From a virus, in the IMG/VR virus record IMGVR_UViG_3300009163_000042, positions 1-55,667 of that record: a stretch of 55,667 nt of DNA; one strand, given 5' to 3'. Positions 29,287-36,781 of the stretch are shown piece after piece (position 1 is the stretch's first letter; each line of letters starts with the position of its first letter). The notes beneath the pieces are model-generated. The model searched no databases, was not told the origin of the DNA, and worked only from the letters and a program-made list of their open reading frames with translations. The position numbers were made by a program, and so were the translations under genes.

Positions 29287-30000
29287 ATGGCTTTACCAGT
29301 AATGTCAACTCCGACATATGAATTGACTGTCCCATCTTCAAAGCAAAAGGTTAAATTTAGACCTTTCCTTGTTAAAGAAGAAAAAGCATTGTTAATTGCT
29401 CAACAGAGCGAAGATCAAAGTGTTATGCTTGACACGTTAAAGAATGTCATTAAAGCATGTACATCTAATAAATTGGATGTAGAGAAATTAGCAATGTTTG
29501 ACATTGAATATATCTTTACTCAGTTAAGAGCAAGATCTGTTGGCGAAATGTCTGAACTAATTTTTAGTTGTTTAGAATGCAATGATCCTAAAGCTAAGAT
29601 GAATGTTAATATTGATTTAACTACATTAGAAGTTAAGTTTAACGAAGAACATACTAATATTATTAAGCTATTTAATGACGTTGGTATCAAAATGAAGTAT
29701 CCAGGATTATCTATTATTAATAAAATGAAAGATGTTCCTAAAGGAGATGTAGCTTTAGTGTTTGATGTAGTAATAGAATGTATAGATTCTATCTTTGACG
29801 AAGAAAATGTATATCCAGCGCATGAGCAAACTAAAGAAGAGCTTGAAGATTTTATCAATAACCTTACTCAAGAACAATTCGTTAAAGTTCAAAAGTTCTT
29901 TGAAACTATGCCAAAGCTTGAGAAAGATATAGAGTTTGATTGCCCTGTTTGTAATCACCATCATAAACATACAATACAAGGGCTCGACAGTTTTTTTTAA
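29287..30000 (+). CDS. gp26: Baseplate hub assembly protein gp26
   Basis: A 237-residue protein matching gp26: MSTPTYELTVPSSKQKVKFR, PFLVKEEKALLIAQQSEDQS, then ARSVGEMSELIFSCLECND, then LEKDIEFDCPVCNHHHKH. The two Cys pairs (CLEC and CPVC) suggest a zinc site. Gp26 takes part in hub assembly and, with gp51, corresponds to the tail assembly chaperones of other long-tailed phages. The gene ends in eight T followed by TAA. That is a likely ribosomal slip site leading into the gp51 frame. Confidence 0.88.
   Translation: MALPVMSTPTYELTVPSSKQKVKFRPFLVKEEKALLIAQQSEDQSVMLDTLKNVIKACTSNKLDVEKLAMFDIEYIFTQLRARSVGEMSELIFSCLECNDPKAKMNVNIDLTTLEVKFNEEHTNIIKLFNDVGIKMKYPGLSIINKMKDVPKGDVALVFDVVIECIDSIFDEENVYPAHEQTKEELEDFINNLTQEQFVKVQKFFETMPKLEKDIEFDCPVCNHHHKHTIQGLDSFF
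29991..29998 (+). promoter_or_regulatory. Probable -1 ribosomal frameshift site
   Basis: Eight consecutive T at the very end of gp26 give a slip sequence (T TTT TTT) whose next in-frame codon is the stop TAA. After a -1 slip the ribosome continues without stop for 61 codons (29997-30179) into gp51. The extra residues between the slip and the gp51 ATG read LINFCHENLANYYK, which looks like real conserved protein. Confidence 0.7.
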
Positions 30001-30182
30001 TTAATTTTTGTCATGAAAATTTAGCTAATTACTATAAAATGAATTTTGCTTTAATGCAATATCATAAATATAATTTAGCAGACCTTGAGAATATGATTCC
30101 CTTTGAACGTGAAATATACGTTGCTATGCTCATTAATTATCTTGAAGAAGAAAAACAACGATTAGAGAGACAGAAAGCATGA
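29997..30182 (+). CDS. gp51: gp51 hub assembly catalyst, made as frameshift extension of gp26 (or from ATG 30039)
   Basis: An open frame with no annotated start of good quality. From the ATG at 30039 it gives 47 residues (MNFALMQYHKYNLADLENMI, then PFEREIYVAMLINYLEEEKQ), which matches the gp51 type of aquatic T4-like phages. The codons upstream of this ATG, back to 29997, also read as sensible protein (INFCHENLANYYK) and are in the -1 frame of gp26. No Shine-Dalgarno precedes the ATG. I therefore favour expression as a 298-residue gp26-gp51 fusion by -1 slippage, as for tail assembly chaperones. The end overlaps the tape measure start by four bases. Confidence 0.75.
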   Translation, partial: LINFCHENLANYYKMNFALMQYHKYNLADLENMIPFEREIYVAMLINYLEEEKQRLERQKA

Positions 30183-32029
30183 AAGCAATCTTAGAAAAAC
30201 AAACAGCTATTCTTGAAAGTGTCGAGAAGAATCTGACACAAGATAAATTAATCCAATTAAGCCAAGTTGCAGAACAAGCTAAGTTAGATCGAGATCTCAA
30301 TAAACAAGACAATATGATGAACTCCAATATGGAGAAAATCTATAAAGAGATGAAAGATCTAAACAAGGGATTAACTAAACGCGACAAAGAAATTCGTGGT
30401 AAGAAAGCTGAAGAAGTAACACAAAAAGCTGATAAGATAAAGACGTATGATACTATTGGAGATAAGTTCCAAGCAAAGAAAGAAAAGGCTAAAGATTTCT
30501 TTACAGCTCGTGGATTCTTAGATCAAACTGGAATAGCAAAACGTGGTGGTGCTGGAATGCTAAGTAAGATAGCAGATCGTGCTGAAGCTAAAAAAACTTT
30601 TGTTCAACAACAATTAGAAGTAACGAAGAACACCTTTGTTAAGGGATCTCCAGAAGAAAAGACTCGTGCTAAAGCTGCTGGTAAACAATTCGAACAATCG
30701 CAATCTCTTCTTAAAGAAAATAAAAAGAATGAGAGTAAGATTGAAAAAATGAAAGAAGGCGGTTGGGGCGAAGATCAAATTAAAAAGACTGGATTGCTTG
30801 ATACCCGTGAAGACTTAACATCAAAACTGAAAAAAGTCGATAAGAGATTTTCAGATGTCGGCAATGATAAAAAAGAAGAGCCAACTGCTAAACGTGCTTC
30901 TAATATCAGTGAAGAAAAGGGCAAAAAAGAAACTGTTAAACTTTCTAAGAAGAAAGAAGAATCGAAAGACACAAGTCAAGAATCAAATTTAGAATCTCAA
31001 CGTGCATTAGATCATCAGATTGAACTATTAGCTAAGATTGAAGAAAACACTCGCTCAGAAACTGGCGCTGAACCCTTGAAAGAACAAAAACCCAAAAGTA
31101 GTGGTGGTTTCTTAGATTCAATTATGAGTTTCCTCGGTGAAGGATTTATGAGTGCGATTAAGACTATGTTTAGTCCTAAAAACATACTTAAATTCTTGGG
31201 TAAAGCATTTGCAATCACTATGATTATTGGGTCATTAGTAAATGGTATTATGGATGGTTGGAAAGAATTTGCTGAAACCGGCGATATTGGTCAAGCTCTA
31301 ATCAAAGGTCTTGGCGGAGTTTTAGAATTCTTAACATTTGGACTATTTGATGCTAGCACAGTTCAAAACATTGTTGATAGTGTAAGCGAATTTGTTGACG
31401 AGTATATTATTCAGCCAGTAACTGCATTTACGGAAATGCTAGGTGAAGCATTTGACAAATATATTAAGACTCCATTTACAGAATTTATGGAACCTATTGG
31501 TGAATTATTTAACACTATTAAAGATGGTATTGAAAACACTATCACTGGATTCGTCAACGACTACATCATTCAACCAGTAACTGCATTTGCGCAATTGCTA
31601 GGTGAATCATTTGACAAATATATCAAACAGCCATTCACGCAATTTATGGAACCTATTGGTGCGTTCTTTAAAGCCATTAAAGATAGTGTTGTAAATTTTG
31701 TCACTGGATTTGAGATTCCAAAGGTCGCTTTTAAAATTCCTGTGATAGATAAAGAAGTTTCATTTGGCCCATTTAGACCATTTGGATCTGATGCTAAATC
31801 TTCTTCTTCTCCTGAAGCTCCTGCTGCAAAAGCAGCAAATGTTGTAACTGAAAAATCAGCATCTAATGCTGAAGCTGCAGGTAAACCTACTCAATCATCT
31901 GGAGCAGTAGTTGTTAATGCTCCAACCAATGTTAGCAATAGCAAGCAAAATATTACAATGCCAACGCCAGTTCGTAATAATGATAGTGGGTTCCAACGAT
32001 ACACTTCATCTCGCTTTATCTACGGATAA
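30179..32029 (+). CDS. gp29: Tail tape measure protein, gp29-like
   Basis: A 616-residue protein right after the gp26/gp51 pair, the usual place of a tape measure. Residues 1-310 are Lys/Glu-rich helix. Residues 345-405 are hydrophobic (AFAITMIIGSLVNGIM, GLGGVLEFLTFGLF), fitting the segment that inserts into the host membrane. Residues 407-515 hold two copies of a 54-residue unit starting (D)EYIIQPVTAF and NDYIIQPVTAF. The C-terminus has APTNVSNSKQNITMP and ends SRFIYG, as in T4-like gp29. The size matches T4 gp29 (590), so a tail of about T4 length is expected. Confidence 0.82.
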   Translation: MKAILEKQTAILESVEKNLTQDKLIQLSQVAEQAKLDRDLNKQDNMMNSNMEKIYKEMKDLNKGLTKRDKEIRGKKAEEVTQKADKIKTYDTIGDKFQAKKEKAKDFFTARGFLDQTGIAKRGGAGMLSKIADRAEAKKTFVQQQLEVTKNTFVKGSPEEKTRAKAAGKQFEQSQSLLKENKKNESKIEKMKEGGWGEDQIKKTGLLDTREDLTSKLKKVDKRFSDVGNDKKEEPTAKRASNISEEKGKKETVKLSKKKEESKDTSQESNLESQRALDHQIELLAKIEENTRSETGAEPLKEQKPKSSGGFLDSIMSFLGEGFMSAIKTMFSPKNILKFLGKAFAITMIIGSLVNGIMDGWKEFAETGDIGQALIKGLGGVLEFLTFGLFDASTVQNIVDSVSEFVDEYIIQPVTAFTEMLGEAFDKYIKTPFTEFMEPIGELFNTIKDGIENTITGFVNDYIIQPVTAFAQLLGESFDKYIKQPFTQFMEPIGAFFKAIKDSVVNFVTGFEIPKVAFKIPVIDKEVSFGPFRPFGSDAKSSSSPEAPAAKAANVVTEKSASNAEAAGKPTQSSGAVVVNAPTNVSNSKQNITMPTPVRNNDSGFQRYTSSRFIYG

Positions 32030-32052
32030 AAAAAGGAGGACCTAAGTCCTCC
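32028..32052 (-). terminator. Intrinsic terminator of the gp32 transcript
   Basis: Stem GGAGGAC (32035-32041) and GTCCTCC (32046-32052) with a four-base loop. On the minus strand it is followed by seven U. It lies 31 bases after the gp32 stop and touches the end of the plus-strand tape measure gene, separating the two converging units. An 8-bp outer inverted repeat (TATCTACG 32017-32024, CGTAGATA 32073-32080) could extend the structure. Confidence 0.85.
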
Positions 32053-32082
32053 CCACTATCTATCCACGCTTACGTAGATACA

Positions 32083-32982
32083 TCACTCTTCCATAGCAAT
32101 CTTTTTAAAGTAACTCATTGCCTCATCGTCTTCGCCACCAGTTGCGATTTTGACAGCTTTCAATTGAGTACGTGCTGGAGGTACGTACTCATCATCATTT
32201 GACATAGATGCTGCACTTGGAGATGGAGCTGCCATCTCACTATTCAAAACAGACACCATTTTACGTGAAAGTTCTTCATAAGTTTTAAAGTTCTTACGAT
32301 CTAAGAATTCGCTAAGCTTATATTGACTATTGACAATAGCCAAAATTTCGTCTTCGCTATCAGCGACAGCACTAGGTTCTTGGAATGCAGATTGATCGTA
32401 GTTAGGATAGCCATCAACCTTACGCATACGAAGTTTAAAATCAGCACCTTCCCAAAGATCAAAAACATTCACTGGAGTTTCATCTTCAAATGTAGGCTTC
32501 GCTTTATCCATAAGCTTATCAAAGATTTTCTTGCCAAACTTAAAGAGTTTAACCTTACCTTCATTTTCTGGATGCTTAGAATCAGAAACAATAAGAACAT
32601 TTGCGAAATAAGAAAGCTTACGCTTTTGCTTACGAGCAGTTTCCTTGTCAGCGTCAGAACCAGTGTTCCACAAACGTGAATTTAGTTCGCCAACTGGATC
32701 ATTTTCGCCAATTGTAGTTAGAGAGTTTTCGATGTACCATTTTCCAGTAGGACCTTGGAAACCGTGCGAGAAAATTTTAACCCAAGGTAGTTCATCACCT
32801 TCTGCACGTGGGAGGAATCGAATAGTTGCCGTACCATTACCAGCTTTGTCAGCTTCTAGCTTCCAAAAGCGATCGTCTTGGTAGGATTTGGTTTCAGATT
32901 GCGGATTAGCAATCTTGTCGAATTCAGCAGAGATTTTGCCGAAGTCTTGATTACGCATTTTACGAAGTGTATTAATATCCAT
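32083..32982 (-). CDS. gp32: Single-stranded DNA-binding protein gp32
   Basis: A 299-residue protein starting MDINTLRKMRNQDFGKISAE. An in-frame start 18 codons upstream exists, but AAGGA lies just before this ATG and the residues from here match the family. The core has KSYQDDRFWKLEADKAGNGT and RFLPRAEGDELPWVKIFSHG (the OB fold), and the end is acidic (TGGEDDEAMSYFKKIAMEE), as in T4 gp32 where the tail recruits partners. The four zinc ligands of T4 gp32 are not seen; aquatic relatives also lack them. It coats single-stranded DNA in replication and repair and works with gp59, encoded upstream. Confidence 0.92.
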   Translation of the reverse strand: MDINTLRKMRNQDFGKISAEFDKIANPQSETKSYQDDRFWKLEADKAGNGTATIRFLPRAEGDELPWVKIFSHGFQGPTGKWYIENSLTTIGENDPVGELNSRLWNTGSDADKETARKQKRKLSYFANVLIVSDSKHPENEGKVKLFKFGKKIFDKLMDKAKPTFEDETPVNVFDLWEGADFKLRMRKVDGYPNYDQSAFQEPSAVADSEDEILAIVNSQYKLSEFLDRKNFKTYEELSRKMVSVLNSEMAAPSPSAASMSNDDEYVPPARTQLKAVKIATGGEDDEAMSYFKKIAMEE

Positions 32983-33193
32983 TTGTATTTCCTTTTTGTT
33001 TACGTTGTGTTTGCGAAGTATTGTCGTTATATTCATAATCTAAATCATCAGAATCTTCATACTCATCGTAATCATTTTCCTCTGACCAACTATTTATAAC
33101 GCGCATTCCTCTTCCGGGAATGTTTCTAGAATGTTTTACAGGTTTTATTTTGCGACGATCCTCTTCGTCATACTTATTAATAGTGCGGCCCAT
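32972..33193 (-). CDS. Small acidic conserved protein between gp59 and gp32
   Basis: A 73-residue protein when read from MGRTINKYDEEDRRKIKPVK; a start four codons upstream is also open. The N-terminal half is basic, with NIPGRGMRVINSW, and the C-terminal half is very acidic (ENDYDEYEDSDDLDYEYND). It overlaps the gp32 start by 11 bases. The tail may mimic DNA or bind a replication partner. Unknown function. Confidence 0.6.
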   Translation of the reverse strand: MGRTINKYDEEDRRKIKPVKHSRNIPGRGMRVINSWSEENDYDEYEDSDDLDYEYNDNTSQTQRKQKGNTNGY

Positions 33194-33201
33194 ATTGAAG
33201 C

Positions 33202-33798
33202 TCAAAGAATTTCATTCCTAAAATTGTTATAGATTGATTGTATCTTAGTTTTGTCGTACTTTACAAATTTTTTTATCTTATTTAAAATTCTAAGTTGATC
33301 GCCCCAAACTAAAACTAGTGGCTCCCACTTCGGGAGAAAGTTTTCAAAATCATTTAGAATAACAATTGTTTCTAAATGAATATGACCTCCTACGTACATC
33401 TTAAGTAATTCTGGTACGTAGTTATCTATACAAAATAATTCTTCATATTTTTTATTGTTGTCTTCAATGTATTCACGAATATTATCTAATTGACGTTCAA
33501 ATATGTAGGAACGAGATTCTTTTCGTTTTTGCCACGTTTCATAGTTATCATCTGATTCACCAGAGTATATGACATTCTTATTTCCATAGCCAATATTAGA
33601 AACAAAATATTCAATCAGCTCTCTTGGAGTATTAAATTTGTTCCCAAGTTTCTCAAAGAGAAACCTATCATTACGCTTATCAAATGTTTCGCGTGAACCA
33701 CTTACTCTTCCATTCGTTTCAAACACGTCATATCGATCTGTGGTCAAATGCAATTTGATTGCCATAAAATACTTGTAAGTTTCAAAAGCACCGATCAT
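33202..33798 (-). CDS. gp59: DNA helicase loader gp59
   Basis: A 198-residue protein matching gp59: YKYFMAIKLHLTTDRYDVF, then KRNDRFLFEKLGNKF (T4 has RRDKYFFQKLSEKY), then ESRSYIFERQLDNIREYIED and HLETIVILNDFENFL (T4 SFETFILLDSFLNI). Gp59 loads the gp41 helicase onto gp32-coated DNA at forks. The size is close to T4 gp59 (217). The start overlaps the previous gene by four bases (ATGA). Confidence 0.85.
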   Translation of the reverse strand: MIGAFETYKYFMAIKLHLTTDRYDVFETNGRVSGSRETFDKRNDRFLFEKLGNKFNTPRELIEYFVSNIGYGNKNVIYSGESDDNYETWQKRKESRSYIFERQLDNIREYIEDNNKKYEELFCIDNYVPELLKMYVGGHIHLETIVILNDFENFLPKWEPLVLVWGDQLRILNKIKKFVKYDKTKIQSIYNNFRNEIL

Positions 33799-33962
33799 GC
33801 TTTCCAGTCTTTGATTGATATGAGACTAATAACCTGATCACAAATTCTATCATACCATTGTATAGCATCTTCTTCATAATCAAATCGAGGACTCAATTCA
33901 CTTCCATCCTCTTCGTCTATCCAATAATAAATTTGATTCACATCATCGATTGATAGTTTCAT
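33795..33962 (-). CDS. Small conserved protein before gp59
   Basis: A 55-residue acidic protein beginning MKLSIDDVNQIYYWIDEEDG. A longer reading (from 34013) exists, but it overlaps the upstream gene fully, and the ATG at 33962 follows that gene's stop directly. Predicted mixed helix with YWIDEEDGSELSPRFDYEED. It ends inside the gp59 start (ATGA). Function unknown. Confidence 0.5.
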   Translation of the reverse strand: MKLSIDDVNQIYYWIDEEDGSELSPRFDYEEDAIQWYDRICDQVISLISIKDWKA

Positions 33963-33963
33963 T

Positions 33964-34383
33964 TTATTTGTCCAGTTTTTCCACAATAACTTTATCGCCC
34001 ATATCGTCACCAAAAGACATATTCTTATGATGAACTTTCACTAAGCCTTTTCGCGATAATGATTCTATTGCAATAAGAGTTATGAGATGGTTAGTGCGCT
34101 GATGAATTGTATCTAATGTTCCAGATTCTAAACCTTCTGCTGCTGATAACATTTCTGCAATCAGGAGTAGTTCTTCGAAATGAGTGTGGTTCTGATCATT
34201 GCATACTTCAATCAATTCAGCTAAGGAAGCATCAGATAGACCAGCAATAAAATCACCGACTGGCATATATGGATTACTTAATAAATCAGCTGCAAGTAAT
34301 CTAGTAACTGGAAGCATATCCTTTTGATCTAGAACTTTAGCATAGTTTATATGAAATGTAGTATCTTTATCTTCTTCATTCAT
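33964..34383 (-). CDS. Hypothetical helical protein
   Basis: A 139-residue, mostly helical protein with VTRLLAADLLSNPYMPVGDF, LAELIEVCNDQNHTHFEELL and IHQRTNHLITLIAIESLSRK. No catalytic motif. It overlaps the upstream Cys-motif gene by eight bases and is two bases before the next ATG, so it is part of the gp32/gp59 transcript. I do not recognise a family. Confidence 0.6.
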   Translation of the reverse strand: MNEEDKDTTFHINYAKVLDQKDMLPVTRLLAADLLSNPYMPVGDFIAGLSDASLAELIEVCNDQNHTHFEELLLIAEMLSAAEGLESGTLDTIHQRTNHLITLIAIESLSRKGLVKVHHKNMSFGDDMGDKVIVEKLDK

Positions 34384-34624
34384 TCCAATTCTCCGTTTGT
34401 ATGAATTTCTTTTCTTGTATGGTTACTTCTTTAAATATTTTTCGAGGACTAGAACACATTACACACTTCGGGTTTCCGCAATCTAGTGCATGATGTTTAT
34501 GCAATTTATGGGGTTCTTTAATAGGAACTCCATGTGCTTTAGCAATCTTCATCTGTTTGGCAATTGCCGATTCTTCTTGATGAAGACGTTTGCTATGCTT
34601 TTCTTTTGAAAATTCGTCACTCAT
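34376..34624 (-). CDS. Small conserved zinc-motif protein
   Basis: An 82-residue protein rich in His, Lys and Glu with AIAKQMKIAKAHGVPIKEPH followed by HKHHALDCGNPKCVMCSSPR. The Cys/His cluster (CGNPKCVMC) suggests one zinc site. Proteins with the same GNPKCVMC-(x)-PRK block are common in aquatic T4-like phages near gp33. Nucleic-acid binding is a guess. Confidence 0.65.
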   Translation of the reverse strand: MSDEFSKEKHSKRLHQEESAIAKQMKIAKAHGVPIKEPHKLHKHHALDCGNPKCVMCSSPRKIFKEVTIQEKKFIQTENWNE

Positions 34625-34632
34625 ATTATTTT

Positions 34633-34848
34633 CTAAACGTCTAAAGCTGCTTGCTTGGGTAATAGGTTTGCCTCTCGCATATCTCTTTCTATTTTATCCT
34701 TAAGTGTTTTATTAATAAGACTCTTGATATCATCTGGTTCTAGAAAATTCTCTTCACAATACTTTAATACTGCGTCCATATGAGAGATACGATGTTTCTT
34801 TGATAAGTCTTCTATATGAAGAGAAAATGCTGATGCGCCTTTGAACAT
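34633..34848 (-). CDS. gp33: Late transcription coactivator gp33
   Basis: A 71-residue helical protein (FSLHIEDLSKKHRISHMDAV, LKYCEENFLEPDDIKSLINK, ANLLPKQAALDV) of the gp33 type in aquatic T4-like phages. Gp33 binds the beta flap of host RNA polymerase and links it to the sliding clamp at late promoters. It is shorter than T4 gp33 (112). Its presence agrees with the TATAAATA promoters in the window. It is one base from the upstream gene. Confidence 0.75.
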   Translation of the reverse strand: MFKGASAFSLHIEDLSKKHRISHMDAVLKYCEENFLEPDDIKSLINKTLKDKIERDMREANLLPKQAALDV

Positions 34849-35115
34849 TTAAGCCTTTTTTAAGTAATATTCTGCTGTTCTAATTGTTTGGCTGATATCG
34901 CTATATTCTTCATGTTTAATATGATAAAGCTTCCACAATGGATCTTGTCTAGTTGATTTAGACATTTTTTCATCAAACATATCTAAGTATTTGTTAAACC
35001 AACGATCGAGCTTAGATCGAGAATTTACAAGTTCGACATAAATTCCATATAGCTTATCATAATCATTAAATGTATGTGCTATTACGATATCTGATTCAGT
35101 TTGTTTGCGATTCAT
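34849..35115 (-). CDS. Hypothetical helical protein upstream of gp33
   Basis: An 88-residue helical protein (DIVIAHTFNDYDKLYGIYVE, LWKLYHIKHEEYSDISQTIR). Its stop is adjacent to the gp33 ATG, so both are made from one message. A promoter with -10 at 35121-35126 lies just upstream. Small proteins of this type are known in aquatic T4-like phages without assigned role. Confidence 0.6.
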   Translation of the reverse strand: MNRKQTESDIVIAHTFNDYDKLYGIYVELVNSRSKLDRWFNKYLDMFDEKMSKSTRQDPLWKLYHIKHEEYSDISQTIRTAEYYLKKA

Positions 35116-35120
35116 AGTTT

Positions 35121-35149
35121 ATTATATACCATTCATGTTTAAAAGTAAA
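35121..35149 (-). promoter_or_regulatory. Sigma70-like promoter for the gp33 unit
   Basis: On the minus strand TTTACT (35144-35149), a 17-bp spacer and TATAAT (35121-35126). The -10 is only a few bases from the start codon at 35115, so the leader would be very short or absent. It lacks the TCGT block of the other promoters. Confidence 0.5.
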
Positions 35150-35485
35150 TTAACCTCGGCGCATGCGCGCCATTTCTTTAGCTTCATCAGTGCTAAACAC
35201 TGGTACTGCATTTGATTTATGTAGAGTACCAATACCTAACATTTTATCGCCAGTGTATTGCATACGTGGCTTTGAAGAAGCAACTCCATCGCCAGTATTC
35301 AAACTTGGAATCTTAGGTGTTTCACGAACAAATGGTTTTGAAACTATAAGTGAAGACACTATAGCGCCGCTAAGCTTTTTAGTAGGAGCATATTTTTTTA
35401 CAAGAGCATCCCATTCAGCAGCAAGTTCGCGCTGTTTAGCATTTGGCTTTTGGGGTTTACGTTTTGGAATAGAAGTATAAATCAT
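35150..35485 (-). CDS. Conserved phage protein of unknown function
   Basis: A 111-residue basic protein: MIYTSIPKRKPQKPNAKQRE at the start, then WDALVKKYAPTKK, and a conserved C-terminus DKMLGIGTLHKSNAVPVFST then AKEMARMRRG. This C-terminal block is found in many aquatic phages of different morphotypes. The middle is low complexity and probably disordered. Its start overlaps the end of the next upstream gene by four bases. Confidence 0.7.
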   Translation of the reverse strand: MIYTSIPKRKPQKPNAKQRELAAEWDALVKKYAPTKKLSGAIVSSLIVSKPFVRETPKIPSLNTGDGVASSKPRMQYTGDKMLGIGTLHKSNAVPVFSTDEAKEMARMRRG

Positions 35486-35709
35486 CGAATGAGTTCCTGT
35501 ATAGTATACTTGGCTTCAGACACTGAACGACATACATCACCATTTACAGTAATGTGTTTAAAGTGTTTTATTTTTACTTCAAATTCTGGGACACGCAGAG
35601 TTACGAATTCTGGAGATCTGATTTTTTCGACACGGTTACCCGTAGCAAAAAAGAGGGTTTCGCGTAGTTCGTCACCAGCGATTTTTCGTTGAAATTGTAC
35701 ATTTACCAT
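35482..35709 (-). CDS. Hypothetical small protein
   Basis: A 75-residue protein read from MVNVQFQRKIAGDELRETLF; an upstream in-frame start at 35727 would lie upstream of the likely transcription start. The -10 box is at 35716-35721, so even with this ATG the leader is nearly absent. A beta-rich core (EFVTLRVPEFEVKIKHFKHI) is seen. Not recognised. Confidence 0.6.
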   Translation of the reverse strand: MVNVQFQRKIAGDELRETLFFATGNRVEKIRSPEFVTLRVPEFEVKIKHFKHITVNGDVCRSVSEAKYTIQELIR

Positions 35710-35715
35710 AGGTAT

Positions 35716-35744
35716 ATTATACCACAATTACGAATTAATGTAAA
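35716..35744 (-). promoter_or_regulatory. Sigma70-like promoter with TCGT block
   Basis: TTTACA (35739-35744), 17-bp spacer TTAATTCGTAATTGTGG and TATAAT (35716-35721) on the minus strand. It would drive the unit from 35709 towards gp33 and gp32. Confidence 0.8.
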
Positions 35745-35754
35745 CAGTTATTTT

Positions 35755-35829
35755 TGGTCCGGCGTAGAGGAATCGAACCTCTATAATGACTTTAGAAGAA
35801 TCATGTCCTATCCGTTGAACGAACGCCAG
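35755..35829 (-). tRNA. tRNA-Arg (anticodon UCU)
   Basis: A full cloverleaf can be drawn: acceptor CTGGCGT/ACGCCGG, D stem GTTC/GGAC with GG in the loop, anticodon stem TGATT/AGTCA with loop CTTCTAA (anticodon TCT), T stem AGAGG/CCTCT with loop TTCGATT, discriminator A and an encoded CCA. It reads AGA, a codon common in this AT-rich phage and rare in many betaproteobacteria. Its own promoter lies eight bases upstream. Confidence 0.93.
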
Positions 35830-35837
35830 ATAGATCT

Positions 35838-35866
35838 ATTATATCAAATAGACGATTTATTGTACA
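35838..35866 (-). promoter_or_regulatory. Sigma70-like promoter for tRNA-Arg
   Basis: TGTACA (35861-35866), 17-bp spacer ATAAATCGTCTATTTGA and TATAAT (35838-35843). Transcription would start about two bases before the tRNA. The -35 overlaps the last codons of the ClpP gene. Confidence 0.8.
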
Positions 35867-36486
35867 GGCTTTTTTCTTGCTTTTTTTACTGCTGGCTTTT
35901 TGGCTCTAGGCTTAGGCGTGGGCTTATTTGACATTTCTATCTTATTATTTAAACGTTTGACTACTTCTTCACCATCCATCCACATATCTTTATTTTCAAG
36001 CATAGCTTTTATCTCTACTTCTGTCATAAAGTCTTTATAGACTTCATTCATTAGACGCTCTGACCATTTACGTTCATGCTTAAGTTGATCTATCATTTCT
36101 CCACCTTTTCCAAATACTCCACCAGAATAATTGTGGAACATAAAGATAGAATGAGGAGTAACCTCAAATTTATGGCCGCATAAAAAAATCATAGTTGCAG
36201 CTGACATGCATGCACCTTCTACTGAACATACTACAGTAGCTTGGGTATCCGCAAGAACTCTCATAAATTGTATTGCAGTAAAAAGATCTCCGCCCGGACT
36301 ATTGATATAAATCTTAATTAAATCTGTCTCGTCAGCATGTCGAATAGTATCAAACCATTCAACATAATTATCTGCAGTATCAATCTCTTCCGTCAAATAA
36401 AATTCATAAAGATTAGCGATTGGTTTACCCGGAAAAAATCCATTCGAGTGAACTTTAGGTCTTCCAATTTCAAGTGTATCAGCCAT
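35857..36486 (-). CDS. clpP: ClpP-like serine protease
   Basis: A 209-residue protein of the ClpP fold. Catalytic residues are Ser95 (GACMSAATMIFLCGH), His118 (HSIFMFHNY) and probably Asp167 (KDMWMDGEEVV). The INSPGGD motif at 61-67 forms the oxyanion strand. The C-terminus is a Lys/Pro-rich tail (KPRAKKPAVKKARKK), absent in cellular ClpP and perhaps used to bind DNA or acidic partners. The start at 36486 is chosen over 36498 because GGGAG precedes it and the -10 box lies at 36508-36513. It may work with host ClpX or in head or protein turnover; the target is unknown. Confidence 0.85.
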   Translation of the reverse strand: MADTLEIGRPKVHSNGFFPGKPIANLYEFYLTEEIDTADNYVEWFDTIRHADETDLIKIYINSPGGDLFTAIQFMRVLADTQATVVCSVEGACMSAATMIFLCGHKFEVTPHSIFMFHNYSGGVFGKGGEMIDQLKHERKWSERLMNEVYKDFMTEVEIKAMLENKDMWMDGEEVVKRLNNKIEMSNKPTPKPRAKKPAVKKARKKPVQ

Positions 36487-36507
36487 TATATCTCCCATTA
36501 ATATACA

Positions 36508-36536
36508 ATTATATATCGATCACGAATTAATGTAAA
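36508..36536 (-). promoter_or_regulatory. Sigma70-like promoter for clpP
   Basis: TTTACA (36531-36536), 17-bp spacer TTAATTCGTGATCGATA and TATAAT (36508-36513) on the minus strand, with a GGGAG ribosome site and ATG shortly downstream. Confidence 0.8.
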
Positions 36537-36538
36537 AA

Positions 36539-36781
36539 TTATTTACTGGAAACTGGAGTTCTTGTTGAAAATGAATATGCTACACACACTGCGTCATCTG
36601 TTTTTGCGTAAGAGCAACGCACTGACATTGGATTAATTCCAGATGAAATAGCATCTTTTATATTAGACGCCATTAAATTTCTATCATTAACATGATAATG
36701 AGTAAAACCACCAATTCCAATAATCACAATCAGTGATACACATATAACAAAGATCGAATCAATTTTAAAAAAATCTTTCAT
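36539..36781 (-). CDS. Small membrane-anchored protein following the endolysin
   Basis: An 80-residue protein with one N-terminal membrane segment (residues 8-27, IFVICVSLIVIIGIGG) and an outside domain with two Cys (VRCSYAKTDDAVCVAYS). The Cys pair may form a disulfide in the periplasm. It overlaps the endolysin stop by four bases, so it may belong to the lysis unit, for example as a spanin- or antiholin-like part. That role is inference from position only. Confidence 0.55.
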   Translation of the reverse strand: MKDFFKIDSIFVICVSLIVIIGIGGFTHYHVNDRNLMASNIKDAISSGINPMSVRCSYAKTDDAVCVAYSFSTRTPVSSK

